DNA of 64,000 nucleotides from Manduca sexta. Its lineage: Eukaryota; Arthropoda; Insecta; Lepidoptera; Sphingidae. Within the stretch, counting starts at the first letter, position 1. Every line of letters starts with the position of its first letter. The notes beneath the pieces are model-generated. The model did not search any database. It was not told where the DNA came from and worked only from the letters and a program-made list of their open reading frames with translations. The DNA is taken from the NCBI RefSeq assembly GCF_014839805.1, contig NC_051123.1:3950727-4014726 (forward strand), written 5' to 3'. Shown here piece by piece: positions 22,237 through 37,200 of the stretch. The position numbers were made by a program, and so were the translations under genes.

Positions 22237-25200
22237 CTGAAAATAATGAGACAAATGTTAAGGACTTTTTTTGTCGCCCGGAAAAATATATTATCGCTAC
22301 CGTCACTTGGGGGGTGAGTAGAACGGTTATGTTGATTTCACTAGTCTATCTCACATCTGAGTGATTCTGTTCGACATAATATACCAGAATCTATAAGTCG
22401 ACTAAATAAAAAAGTCACATTCTAATCAATGATCCCAAAAAATAGTAGTACTATCTACATTAGATGTTTAATACAATAATTATGACAAAATTTACTTTAA
22501 ACTCTTGTAATAGGCCCTAAGGGTCTATCTATATTTTGAGAAGTCTCTTTAAATTTAATACCTTCTTAATTTATTATTTTGATATCATTCGATGCTTTAT
22601 TTTTAGATAGATACAAATTTAATTTTTGCTTTCAAATTTTCGGATTCGCTTTCGTAAACAGTACGACAAGCTCTGACCTCAAGTGACAATATCAATTGTG
22701 ATTTTTTGGCACCTACGCGGTGTTTACCAGTACTAGTTACGTGGTATTGCATTGTCCGCAATGAAGTCTTTCAGTTAGTATTACATTATAATTACCTTGA
22801 ACCCGCTTCGTCCTCTCCTGAGGAAGTCCAGAGTCACTACCTGGTACATCTGCTCCATTTGTAACGGCTTGTATTGATCGCCTTCCTTCACTTCAACTGA
22901 TACTACTTGGCGTGGTTCTGTTGTGTTTAATGCCACTCGTAAACCTGGAGAGTAATTAATTTTAAGATTAACACTGGTATTCACAAACAATACTATGGGA
23001 ACACTCAGCTCTTGACAGACCGAGTTAGTTGTTCATTGACCGTCGTACTGGTCGGTTGGTTGGTGAAATATTTGTGTAAGTATTTTTCAAGTCGGAAATG
23101 GTTATTTTATTTAAAATTAACATCGCTGCAAGATCCTAATAATATTATTATCTATCAGGTTTCTGTTTCTGTTTGTCTTATCGAGAGCATTTTAAGCATC
23201 TTTTAAATGAAATATTACAGTATCTTCTTTAATACTAAGCTTTGCCAAAAACATTACAGCTGTTGGTGTTTCAAAATAAAATTATGAAATTTTCATAGCC
23301 TCTACACATTTCTTTTTAGTTTTCTAACTTATATCTATACTATTATATAAAGCTGAAGAGTTTGTTTGTTTGTTTGTTTGAACGCGCTAATCTCAGGAAC
23401 TACCGGTCCAAACCGAAAAATTCTGTTTGCGTTGGATAGCCCTTTGTTCGTGGAGTGCTATAGGCTATATATCATCACGCTATACCCAATAGGAGCGAAG
23501 CAGTAATGGCTAATCTCGGGAACTACCGGTCCAAACTGAAAAAATATTTTTGCGTTGGATAGCCCTTTGTTCGTGGAGTGCTATAGGCTATATATCATCA
23601 CGCTATATTCAATAGGAGCGGAGCAATAATGGCTAATCTCAGGAACTATCGATTCGAACTAAAAAAATCTTTTTGTGTTGGATAGCCCTTTGTTCCTAGA
23701 GTGCTATAGGCTATATATCATCACGCTATGACCAATAGGAGCGGAGCAGTAATGAAACATGTTGCAAAAACGGGGAAAATTATAAGTTTTGAGAGCTTCC
23801 GTTGCCTGCGCTGCGTAAACGGTTAAAGTTATGCAACAATGATGTATGACGGGATTGTTCCACTTTAAAAGTTCTAAAAATATATTATAAAACAAAGTCC
23901 CCGCTGCATCTGTCTGTCTGAACGTGTTAAACTCAAAAACTACCCAACGTATTAAGATGAAATTTGGTATGGAGACAGTTTGAGACCCTGGGAAGAACAT
24001 AGGCTCCCGGGAAACGACTACTTTTATAATGGAAAACTTTAGCCTGAAAAAATTTATAACGCGGGCGGAGCCGCGGGCAAAAGCTAGTTTTATAATAAAC
24101 GTTAATAGAGGTAAAATTGTAATCATCCAAGTGTTAAAACTGAAAAGAATTTTACATTATACCGAAAGAAAAATAGATGTAGAAAGTCATGACATCGAAA
24201 ATATACTAGTGACGTCATGAACTCGCAAATTTCATCACAAATTCTAAGTAAATTAAAAAGATAAGATCAAAAAGTGTGGAAATAAAATTTCGCCCATCTC
24301 TTTAACGCTGCGAGGGAAAGCAAACTGGAAGGATTAAAGTTATATGCATTTTCTTGCAAATACCAGTTCTTTGGATATCTTTTGCGAGTCTCAGTTCACT
24401 TCGAGACAAGGGAGTTAAAAAATACTGCTTTGTTATGCTAAATTAATATTTTGTATTTATGCCATTTAATCATTTAGATATAACAATGAAATATGTTTAG
24501 ATGTAACAATGAAATAGCGGCGATAGCCTAGTTGGGTGTGGAACGGACTGCCAAGACGAATGTCCGCAGGTTCAAATCCCAAGGGCACACACCTCTGACT
24601 TTTCTAAAAATCATGTGTGTATTCTTAGTGAATTTATCGTTCGCTTTAACGGTGAAGGAAAACATCGTGAGGAAACCTGCAAATCTGAGAAGCTCTTTAT
24701 AGGAATTTCGAAGGTGTGTGAAGTCTACCAACCCGCACTAGGCCAGCGTGGTGGACTAAGGCCTAATCCCTCTCACTAGTAGAGGAGGCTCGTGCTCAGC
24801 AGTGGGCTAATATTATTTTATTAATGAAATATGATTAAATACTAGATGATCGAACCCGGGACCTTACAGCGGTGGTCGACCGTGCACGAAACACAACTAC
24901 GCCATCGAGAAAGTTATCTATACATGCGTATTATAAAACCAAGTCCCCTTTTCTGTGTATCTGTATGTTATCGATTTTCTCAAAATATACTGAACGGATT
25001 TTTATGAAATTTGGTATGGAGATAGTTTAAAACCCAGGGAAGGTTATAGACTTTCTATCTTGGAAAACTTCTTCACGCGGACGAAGCCGCGCGCAAAAGC
25101 TAGTTGGGTATATAAAACGATATTCTATATTTACCTGAAACTTGAGGTAACAAGGGCCCAGCATACGGATGGATGTTCCAATAAGGTTCAATACAATGCT

Positions 25201-28200
25201 TCAGAGCTTCTAGAATATACTTCCCTCGTATTTCAAAGGAAACCACATTATTTGTAAATGGTAATATGTTTATCACTGCCCCTCGTATTATATCTGAAAA
25301 TAAAATATATATTAAACCAGAATCTGTGTAGGTACGATGGTTTTGTCTATTTCTATCGCTGAGCAGCAGTACTCAAATATTATCTAGTTTTATAAAAACC
25401 TCAAACATTGTTGGAATTTCATATTTTATCTAATGCATAGATACATACATTGGCTTATGCTTTTAGCCTCTATTAAGGCAGCGACGCAACTAGTACAATC
25501 AAGTTTTGCTTCTAAAGTATCCGCCTCAAAACATAATAGAGAACAAGATTTATATCTGAATTAGAAATACTTTAAATTTAAAAAAATAATGATTAAATTA
25601 TAAACGTCTAAATAAAAAAAATATTAGTACTTTATTAATTACGAAGGTGAACACAGTAGCACTTATGGTACATCAAAGCAATTTATAAAGATAATTATTA
25701 TTGTTTCTAAATAACACTTAAGATCACTTATTATTATTATATATATTATATATGTTACTACGGACATTTTAAATTATTTCATTGTGAATGCTATTGCTAT
25801 TTTTTATCAGCAGGCGTCACGTTTAATCACACACATCACACACATCATTTTTTCCCTAATCGTTGATGTTTTATCCTCTCCTAGTCAACGTCCGGAGCCG
25901 AGGTTTGTAACCCGTTAGTGGGTTGCCCTAAGCATGGTCGCTTAATTTTCAATGGTTGCGAGCGCCTAAAGCGCTCACCCGAAAGTCCATTTTGTTTGTA
26001 TAAACCGGCCTTTGCCAGGCTAACAAACGTAGGGTTATGTTAAAAAAAATCTGCTTATCTTGCTGCTGTTTATGGGCGGTCGTATCGCATACCATCAGAC
26101 AAACGACATGCTCTAATCATTCAATTCTAATAAATTAAAATAACAAGGAGCGTGTGTTCAACTCGTTTATAACAGCTACATAGTGTTCACGGGCGAACGG
26201 TTCATAAAATCCGATTCTTGCCGGCTTCCTTTTCGTAATTTATGTAAAATCATTATCATTACAACGATTTGCAGACTGCATTTATACATGTCGACATTTA
26301 AAAGGCTAATTAACTTAAACATTTTTTTTTCGACATTTTTTTACTAGGTTAAAAAATCATGGAAAAAAAATGCTGATTTTAAATATGTGTTACAGCAATA
26401 TATAATATATTTTTAAACATGTACACAAAAATGATAAATTTTTGATAAGAGCCATCTTGCGCTCATTATAAAAACTAAAATTAACAGTAGCCATTTTTTC
26501 CTTTTTTTTGCTTGTCAACTCAGTTCGAATAAAAATGTCAACGCATGGTCAGGGGCCTTATTCTCTATCCCGCACGTTATTTTGACAGTGCGTAACAAGC
26601 ACGTAACACAACCCATCATGTTCAGTACTATAGAAATTTGGCTTACAGAATACCATTCTACACACATTTCTCGAAGATAACATGACACGGCCGCGTTACG
26701 CGTTTACACTATCAAACAGAATAAGGGCCCTGTTCTGCGTTTCATTTAATCAAAACAAAAAACGATGTAATACAGTGGTCAATACGGACCCGAAACAATA
26801 TGTATGTAACATAACGCAAAAAAATTTTGTTTAAGTCAATTAGGCTTTTAGCCGTCGCTATTACTAGTACTTATAAGTTATATCGGTTTCATTTTCGGTA
26901 TTTTCACCCTTCGCCACTGGTTTCTATACAGACGTAACTTACCTCCTTTAGGCAACGATGCTCGAACATTATTCCTCACAAGTAATGCTACAGTTGTTAA
27001 ATTGCTTGGTTTTTTCAACCTACTCTGGAAAAAGTTTTGATTTTGTTATTTTTATATCTAATTATTTTTATGTTTGGAAATCACTATTCAAAATAGAAGT
27101 TGTCAAATACAATTATTTGATACAGTTAGTCGATAATTGTATGTTTATATCGTCTCCTAAGCGTGTATATTGGCATTAGTAAATTTAATACCAAGAAAAA
27201 TATAGAAAACTTCAAAAATATACAAATTTTCAAATACTTCAGTGATAAAATGGTGGTCAGCGGTTTACTGGTGGTAGGTCTCTCATATGTGGGAGTCCGC
27301 CTGGGTATGTACCACCGCAATGACTATTTCTGCCGCCAAGCAGCAGTGTGTAATTACTGTTGTGTTCCGGGTTGAAGGACATTGTAGTCAGTATAACTAC
27401 TGGACATAATAAGACATAATATCTCATGTCTCAGGATAGCGAGCGCAGTGGAATACTTTGTAATTCAAGGTGTTGGATAATGTTTCTACTGTTACAGGCG
27501 ATCGTATCGCTTACCATCAGGCGAACAAGCCCGTCTCATCATTCAAAGCAATAGAAAATAATGATAAATTTAAAATAATATACACAATTCCATACCTCTT
27601 CCAAAAACGCATCAGCTACGAGATTCCCAATTGCGCATTCCTGAGACGCGCAACCCTCGTCTGGTAGATAGTCGTTGCTCTTCCCAATCACTTCTTCTAT
27701 CATGTTATGGATATACTGAGAGTACGGTTGCAGAAGATTTTTTATTTCTGGATCTGGAAAAAAAAGTTGCGCTTATTAAGGTCGACGCAAAACTGGCCAT
27801 GAATGACGAGACGAGCTTGCCGTTCGCCTGATGGTAAGCGATACGACCGCCCATGAACAGTAGAAATACCATCCGACACCTTTAATTACAATGTATTGTT
27901 TAATAATCCACTGCGATCGTCATCCTGAGACATGAGATGTTAAGTCTTATTATGTCCAATTATACTAGCTACAATGTCCTTCAAACCGGAACACAACAGT
28001 GACTACACCCTGCTACAAGGCGGTAGAAATAGACATTGCGATAGTACCTACCCAGGCCGACTCTCACATATGAAAGACCTACAACCAGTAAACGCGGAAG
28101 CCAAAATAAAAATAAAAAAGAACTCATTATATTTTATTACAAAATTGACATAAGCCGGCATCATTAAATAATCGCTTATGACAGTCAGATTATAACACAT

Positions 28201-31200
28201 AAAAAAAATAATTAGGGAGCTTTTGCGGTGACATTCTGAATTAAATTAATAATCAACCTTAAGCAACTCATAATTAATTTTGGTAATTAGCGTTCCAGTC
28301 AGTTTTAAAAGAAATTTCTTCCAATATCCTTGTTGAATCATCGCTTGCTATATTAATTCGAAACCTCAAATGTAATTTGTGTTAAAATAAAATGAACGTA
28401 AAATATTATCCTCACATTTCCAGATTTAAAAACTCAGAGAAAGCAAATCGGAATGTCTTACATACAGAAAATTATTTACAATTGCTGGGAGGTAGGCTAA
28501 AAGAGAAATTATCTGGAATCCATCTGTGTCATAAGACGTAAAAATAAAAACAAAATATTCCGTGAAACAGACAGACTTCGTGTGATACCTAGTGCTTACA
28601 ATAGAGATAATTGAAAATGGTGTCCATTTTTTTTTAAATATGAATTCACAAACAATTGTTATACTAAATCAAAATTACATTTGCAGTTTTTAACTAGTTG
28701 CACAATATGAAAAAGTGATCACTTCATGCAAATAAAGAGGACATTGTGCCTAAAAAGAAAAAGAAATAAGTCTTTCTACGGATACCTGGTAGTAAGTGGA
28801 TTAGGGTCTAGATAGAGTATTTTCTAACGAGAGATACGACCAGTCGACACAAACATTCCGGCCTCTTTGAAACCGGAGGGTAATTCAGACACGCGACATA
28901 CCATGCGACTCCGCGAGCTTAAAATAGTTGTAGCGGTATAATTAGTATACATACCGCCATCTCGTCAACATCAGCGGAACTTCGAGAAGACCGATGTGGT
29001 ATTGACACAACTATAGTGATTTATCGCATAGCAATCACACAAGATGGCGACAGACGATCCTGGATTACACTTGCACAATGTGAGCGACGCGTTGCATATA
29101 TACCACCTTCGAATAGGAACTGTCGGAGGGGCCGCGGCCGGTCAGGCGTAACATCTGCCTGACTGGGAATGTTACCCTTCCATAGGCGAACGCAACCATC
29201 TGTTCCTCTACAGCGGTGTCTACCTTTACACCGCTAAATAGTTTTTCCGGGATAAATATCTTCCCGTGATAAAAAGTAGTCTTTAGCACCCAAGAGTAGC
29301 TTCTTACTAGTGAAAAATATTTCAAAATCGGTATAGTAGTTCCTGAGATTAGCTCGTTCAAATAAACAAACAAACTCTTTAGCTTTGTATTTTATGCTGT
29401 TGGTAGGAAATATTTGATATCCGTGGATAACAACCGTACACAAGGTGTTAAAACCCGCCATAGTGGCCTACATAAGTGTGTCGCGTTCCGGAATCAGCCA
29501 ATATATATCCGGTTCCAATAGGCCGGCATAATTGTGTTAACTGCCGAGAGATAATCATCTCTCAGTCTCCTCAATCATCTCTTAGTCCCGTCAATCATCT
29601 CTCAGTCTAGTCAGTCATTGTAGTCAGTTGTCATTTTATTGGACCCCACTCCACTTACCAGGTCCAGTGGAATCACTTTGTATGTATAAAAATATGTAGA
29701 TATACAAACCTTCAGGTATCGACCGGTTTAAAAATATAGGTGTCGCGTCAAACATTTGGACATTCCCACTGGCGTCGAAGTAAACTGTTATGTTTCCTAA
29801 GTATTTTGTAAACGCAGACGCTGTAACTATAAGCACCTGAAATTAAGAGATTAATTTATATTACATTTACTATTTAATTTTGCAAAATTATTAGTTTAAG
29901 TGTTAGAGCCAATTTAAGAAGAAAGAAACAAGTTTGTTGTTGGAACAAAGATAAAAAATTATAAACATAAAATCCTACATAACGTTAACAAATATTGCTC
30001 CAAGAATGGGCCCATTCAGCTGTATGTATGCAATACCACCTATGTAATACTGCAGCGATTTAGGGAAATGGGTCTAGCGGCAAGCGGGCTGTAACGCGTT
30101 TCCGACGTCATGAAACCTGAATAACGATGTCACTATCTGCACTGCTCTGTTCCTATTCCCCCATACATCTGTCTCGCTCGCTCACCGCTTCCGCACACCG
30201 CTCGGCACAAAGCATGCTACATACTTCTCCGTACATTTATTTTTGTCGCTCGACGCGCGGCGCTAAGTCGAAGCTCAGAGCCGCAACTTTGTGGCTAGAC
30301 CCTCAGACAGAAACGTATTTAATGCCACACTCTTCTCCAAGCTAATGAGAGCCCACCACATGTTGGGTACAAATCCTAATTCCAGTCTGTTAAAACTCAA
30401 AATGGTTGACAAGAACGCTTTTTCCATTGTTCAAAGAACACAACAGCTTTCACTGGACATGAAGTTGAACTTACCGCGTGTATAGGGGTCATTTTACCTT
30501 ATCAACGTAAAACATACTTAATTTTCAGTGAGCCCGAAACTTAATAATAGTATTTGACAATTTTACAGAGGTACAGAAGGAATAATAATAGAACAATCGC
30601 TATTCTTTGCAAGCGGTGGATAATCAGGTCATGTGAGCCCACGGCTCCAGTGGCGTAATAGGTTAGCGCACGGTACTTATAGACAGTACGAGGTATGCCG
30701 GGGTTGTGAGTTCGAGCCTCACCTGGAGCATTTATTTTTGAAGTTTTTGCGCACGGCATTGTGAGCTCTCTGCAACTGCTCACTAAGAAATATATCCGGA
30801 TATCAACTGAGATGATCACCTCTAACCAGTCATATAATTAGGAAGACCTGTTTACAACAGTCCTACTCATTTCAATTATGCGGTTATTTATGGACGTTAA
30901 AATATCAAAGAATCTAAAAAAAACTAAACGCGGCCCTAAAATCTCTTATGCCTTTCATTTTCAAGCCTTTCATTTTTACATATAATCCAGAATATATCTG
31001 CTGGTGGTAGAATGTATTTTTCATTCGTCCAGATAGCGACCACCGTACACAAGGTGTTAAAAGCCATAGGGGCACATATAAGTGTGTTTTCCGGGATCAG
31101 CCTGTATATATCCGGTTCCAACAGGCCGGCATAATTGTGTCGACTGGCGACGCGCAGTGTGGTCACATAGCCGTACACGTACAAAACATACGTGTTTATA

Positions 31201-34200
31201 TAAAATAAGGGTCCATTGACCAAACATGGCCAGATAAAAAAATCTATTGAAAATATTTAGAAGGTAAATATGCCTGAATAGTTAATGCAAGAACACACGT
31301 AAGTTAACACTTGGTATCAGTAGCGTAGCAAGGAAGAGGAGCCGGCTCAGAGCAACACAATAGAGTATGTCACACAGGAAGAGAGACATTGTCAAAAAAA
31401 ATTGCGCCTAAAACAACTATCGCCGTTAAATTAATCGGGTTCAATTAAAGTCCGTGAAATTGCCTATCAAATTAATTTTATAAGCCACAGGGTGACACTA
31501 ATTGAATGGCCCGGATATCACCCATGCTAGTGACGCCATGACTTGGACTTTCATTCTTAGGATTTGTGTCGCTATCGATTGGGAAATTATATAATAATTA
31601 CTCTCTATTATAATATACGTGTAAACTAGCGTATTAACGAATGAAACATGACACATTAGAAATATATTAACTGATAACCTTTTTTGCTTCGAATTAAGTA
31701 TAATTATATTATCATGATTCTTACACGTACACATAACTATAATAACAAATAGGATTTCTTGTAAATCGATACTAAGGGCCGGCGCACAATAAAGTGGTTA
31801 ATTGATTTTGAATGTTATTACACGGAAGATACAGTTGATAATAGTTTGACAGTAAAAACTATTTGCGCTGCGCTCTGCCATATATGCGCAGCCCTAAGAT
31901 AATTAATCATTAGACACATCTAAATTATTATTAAGTTTCCCATATTTCAAAAATAGAAAAGTAACGTCACATTCCAGAATTTCTTTTAAAAAGTAAATGA
32001 ATTTGATTTTCGAACGTTCAAATTCTAAAATGGCGTCGAGCTAATTGGCTTTCGTAACTAACGTCAGAAAAACAGTGTACAGTCAGCAGAACAAAATAAC
32101 AATCGCAAGCAGGGCCAATCAGAAGTCAAATGTCTATCCAATTTAATTATTTATCAGGTAAACGAAAATTCTTTTGAGCTGATTTTTGCCAAATCTCGCT
32201 TTACGTGGGATTTATCTGTGATTTTAACGGTAGGTATTCTCAGTGTGATTGAAATTTGAAAGTGGCTCGTACTTCGTATTTGTAAATATTTATTTCTTTG
32301 CTTGTAAAAAAATTTATATGTATTGTGTTTCGACTACATAGTTTCTCATACTTCCTGATAGATACCTACGCCTCCATAGTTTTTGCGGGATTAAATAAAT
32401 AATATTATTCTTCCCTTCTATTTACCATCAACCAGCTTTTGCTCGCAGCTTCGCCCGCGTGATAGAGTTTTCCCGGATATTTTTTTTCCGACTTACTTGA
32501 TATGTATCCTTATATTAGGACCGATTACACACAATCATTATAAATTGTAGCCTATGTGTTATTCTGATGCATAACCAATATTACTGTAAAGTTTTATCCA
32601 AATCCGTTCAGTAGTTTTTTTTGTGAAAGAGGAACAAACAAACATACACTCATCCATTCTCACAAATTTTGGCATTAATAATATTAGTAGAATAATTGAA
32701 ACCAGAACAGAAAGAAAATACTACCCACATTAGTTAGTCGGGTAAATGGAATTTTAAAACTTGCCTTGTGGCCATTTTCATGTTCGACCGTGATTGGGTA
32801 AGGCCCGGATATAGTCTCGTTGCTTGGAGACGTTCCATTCCACAGAAGACTGTGGGTGTGCCCGCCCACTATGACATCAATGTTCTCTCCCACGGTCTTT
32901 GCTATTTGTCTGTAACAAAATACGCGTAATATTACAAATATAGATATATTAGTATACGCGGGACTAATTATTGGAAATATTTCCAAGTACTCCGTTTCTA
33001 TTTGATTACTTTTGTTACAGGATAAAGACAAATTAGTATTCTCTAAGACTCGCCGAGTTTCACCGCTCGGTGTCATAAAATGCGTGCTACTACTGATCCT
33101 GGCTTACAGAAGTAGGTGTGTGGACGGGAAAGTCTCTAAATCTCTGGTTCTACTGTTTATGGGCAGTCGTATCGCTTACCATCAGGCGAACGGCAAGCTC
33201 GTTTCATCATTCAAAGCTATAAAAAAATTAAACCCACTGCACCTGATGGTAAATGGAGTGGGATCCAACAATATCGACTGATGAGACATAATTATCCCTC
33301 GACAGTCGACACAATCATGCCGGCTTCTTGGAACTGGATATACACAGGCTGATCCCGGAACACGACACATGTGGGCCACTATTTCGAATTTTAATACCTC
33401 GCGGTGGTCGCTATCCGGGCGGATATAAAATATATCCAACCACCAGCTACAGTTTTACAACATGGCTGCTAAAATCGAGGTAATATATTCCAAGTTTCCG
33501 TTGTTATAATCTACGACCCTATGCACTGACGACAACTTTATTATAAAATATATAAAATGAACATTAGTTTTGCATTTAAATGGGTCGTAAGTTGAGTAAA
33601 GTCGATAGTCTTAATAAATCGTTTTGAAAGCGTAGATTATGGTATCAGCGGTTGGTGGAAAGGTTTCAGAGATGAAGTCTTGAGTTATGCTGGAGAACTT
33701 GTCTATTGGCATTTGTGTATTAATGTATTTTTAACTAAAGCGGCTATAGCCTAGTTGGGTGTGGACCGGACTGCCAAGACGAATTTTCGTAGGTCCAAAT
33801 CACAGCACACAGACTTCTGACTTTTCTAAAATTATGTGTGTATTCTTTGTGAACTATCGCTTGCTATAACGGTGAAGGAAAATATCGAGAGGAAACCTGT
33901 ATACCTGATACCTGAGAAGTTCTCTATAGGAATTTTGAGGGTGTAGGAAGTCTACTAATCCGAATTAAGCCAGCGTGGTGTACTAAGGCCTAAAATCTCT
34001 CAATAGTAGAGGTCAGTGCCCAACAGTGGAACAGTATATAAAACAGGGCTAATATTATTATATATTATTATGATATATTACTATATTTTAATGAACATTA
34101 GTCCAGTAGTTATATATTATTTTTCTATATAAACTTTAAGTATCCCAAATCTCCTCCTCCTCCGCATGTGCAATCTGCTTAATAAAGGGTACAAAATGTT

Positions 34201-37200
34201 TTCTTCATGTATTAATATGTTCTTAGGAATCCTGACACATATATAAAATACCAACAAATTTACTGGAATCGGAAAGCGAACCCTTAACCCCCAACGCCCA
34301 TGCCTACTTCCCCACCAGTTGCAGTACGGTCACATGCATAATAAAATATACGTAAACAATGAATAAATACAGTTTTAACCGACATCAAAAAAGAGGAGGT
34401 TATCAATTCGACGTGAATGTTTTTTATAACATCTTTTTGTAGTTAAAAGGATATAATAGCAATTTTGTTAAGTCGTTTATAAAGCCTATTAATTTATAAT
34501 GAACTTCAGGTATGTGCCGCCAGGGCTGTCTACGAAAACTCGACGGTGGAACAATTTCAACAACTAGTTGGTCAGTATTAAAGTTAATATTTAGCCTAAA
34601 ACTCTGCCTTTTAAACCGCCATAGTGGGCCACGTAAATATATCGCGTTCCGAGATCAGCATATGTGTATATCTGGTTCCAACAGGCCGGCATAATTGTGT
34701 CGACTGTCGTGGGATAATCATCTCTGCTCAGTCGACATTCTATTGGACCTCACTCTACTTACCATCAGGTTCAGTGGGGATGGTAATGGCCGTATAAAAA
34801 AAAAAAAAAAAAAAAAAAAAACAAAACAAAAAAAAATATCATAAACTAGCTGATCTACATACATATTTAAAACCGTCTCTGAAATGAAATTGTAGCATTC
34901 AGCGATAATGTGATTTTCTATTAAATAAAAAAAAGCTAGTATTAATGCCACGAAGATGTCTTGATTCTTTACACCACAACGAAGCAACGCAACTCTTGTT
35001 TAGAGATCCGTATGTTAAAAAGAACCCTTATAAGAAGACTTTTTTTATCGTTTATCCGTAGGTCTGTATATCCGCATGCCCGTCTGTCCGTCTATCTGTA
35101 TGTCAAGACCCTTTTTCTGGGGAACACGTGGAGTTATCAAGTTGACATTTATATCAAAAACTCAGGTAAATGGTCACTGTCAGTTGTCAAATAATTGAAC
35201 TTGTAAGTTAAAGCGATCAAAAGAAAATATGACAGATTTTTTCGCTTTTTTGCGATTTCTCAAGGAAATCCAAACCTTTAGGGACCTAACCTATCCCGTT
35301 GACCTAGGATTATAAAATTTGGCAAGTAGCAACGCCTTACAGCAAAGGGAAAAAATCTGAAAACCTTAAACACGTATTTTAATAACAAAAAGCGAATTTA
35401 CTATTATAAACAAAGCTAAGTTTGTCAAGTTTGAACATAAAATATATAATATAAAAGACTTTATTCATCACGTAGATGAACATAGTTGGATTTATAAGTC
35501 AAAGTAAATAAGAATATTTAATTGTTATTTAAATAAAGTCGCTTATATAAAAATATATTTATATTATATTACTCAGATACCATATTTATATCAACATATT
35601 TCCCTACAAATTTGTACGGAACCCTCGGTGCACGAGTCCAACTTATACTTCTCCGGTTTTTATACATAACAATTAATAGCTTAGCAAATGACATGGAACA
35701 CGGCGAAGAACTAACGCGCGAAATCGAGAATAACAACTAGCATAGTTCACTTTTAACATCGATGTTGCTTATTGATCGTACTGAGGTCACAGTAGCTGGA
35801 ACTGTCCTGGATGTTCCCCCAGCGTGACTAGCAGGAGAATTAACGTAACGGGATTTTCATGGTACGCTGCACGCTCACAACATTTCCCAACAAACAGACG
35901 TAAGAACCATTCAGACACTGGTGTTTGTAGTATCTGTATTTTTATATTAGTACTATTACATACAGATATTGTTTATATGTGAGATAAAATAGTATAAGCC
36001 ATATTAAGGTACTATGGGGTTGGCATAACTTAGCTGGATAAAAATCCCGAAATAAATAAAGATTAAAAAAAATATTAGTACTACATTTTCATCGCAGTTT
36101 CGTCCGCGTGAAAGAGGTTTTCCGGATAAGAAGTAGTCTATACCCTTCCCAGTGTCTCAAACTATATTTCTACCAAATTTAATTGAAACTAGTTATTTAT
36201 TTATGGTAAACGGTCTGTTAACGGAGTTTAAAATTCAATTTAAATTCACACATGTATATAGTAACAGTCTCTTATGTAATTATAAATCTAGTTACAAGCA
36301 GTCACAGCATGAGCCACATTACATTTTTTTTTCAACGTAAAACGATATGGAAAACGTTATTGAGTTTATCGCGTTCAGACAGGCAGAGAGATACGGCGAG
36401 GACTTTGTATTATAATATATTTTTAGAACTTTTTAGGAGGTAGTAAAAATACTTACATGTCAACATCCAATCCGCAATGAGACAGAACTATTATTATATC
36501 GACGCCTTGATCGGTCAATAACTGTGCTTCTCTCTGAACTATTGGTATGGGGTCCAGAAATATAACCTCGCCCGGGTTTGAAGATGTCTGGAAAAAAAAG
36601 TCTTTTTAAGGATATAGCAATTTTTTTTTTGTCGAAACTACTTCACTTTAAGATACAATAGTATTAGAAGTGAATAGAAATAAGTAAGAAATAGTGTTAC
36701 TAAATATATAATAATAGGTTATATATAATTAGTAATAAAAAAACGGATGTTATGTTATAAGATAGGGAAATTAATATGATAAGATAAATAGAACTAAAAT
36801 AGACTAAAACTGACTATGGAACTAGGATAAATAGAATAAAGATGTTATCGTAAGATAAGAATTACAAAAATACAGAAAAGTAAATATATGTAGAAAAAGT
36901 CCCTTGTCCTCGATAAGGGAACTAGAAAAAAGACACAATAATGTTAGTATGATATTGCCATGAGGTATTGGAGTCAATCCTTGAGTAGAGGGGGCGAGCC
37001 TATCGCCATATCGGGCACAAATGTAGACTCCGGCTGATATTGAGTAGAAAAACCTAATATCACTTTTCCCGACACGAGGATCCAACACGAGACCTTAGCA
37101 ACACAATCGTACCGTTATACAACTACGCCACCGAGGCAGTCTCAAAAATATGATACCCAAAGCATTTACGATACAGCACTAGTTTGAATAGGGAAAAATG

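Noticed and set aside
29065..29461. Minus-strand ORFs of 75-102 codons
   Set aside because: They run through Helitron-1 and Rep-D sequence.
30541..30819. Minus-strand ORF containing a 'PGEARTHNPG' peptide
   Set aside because: This is the complement of the tRNA-Ile gene, a common false protein in insect gene sets.
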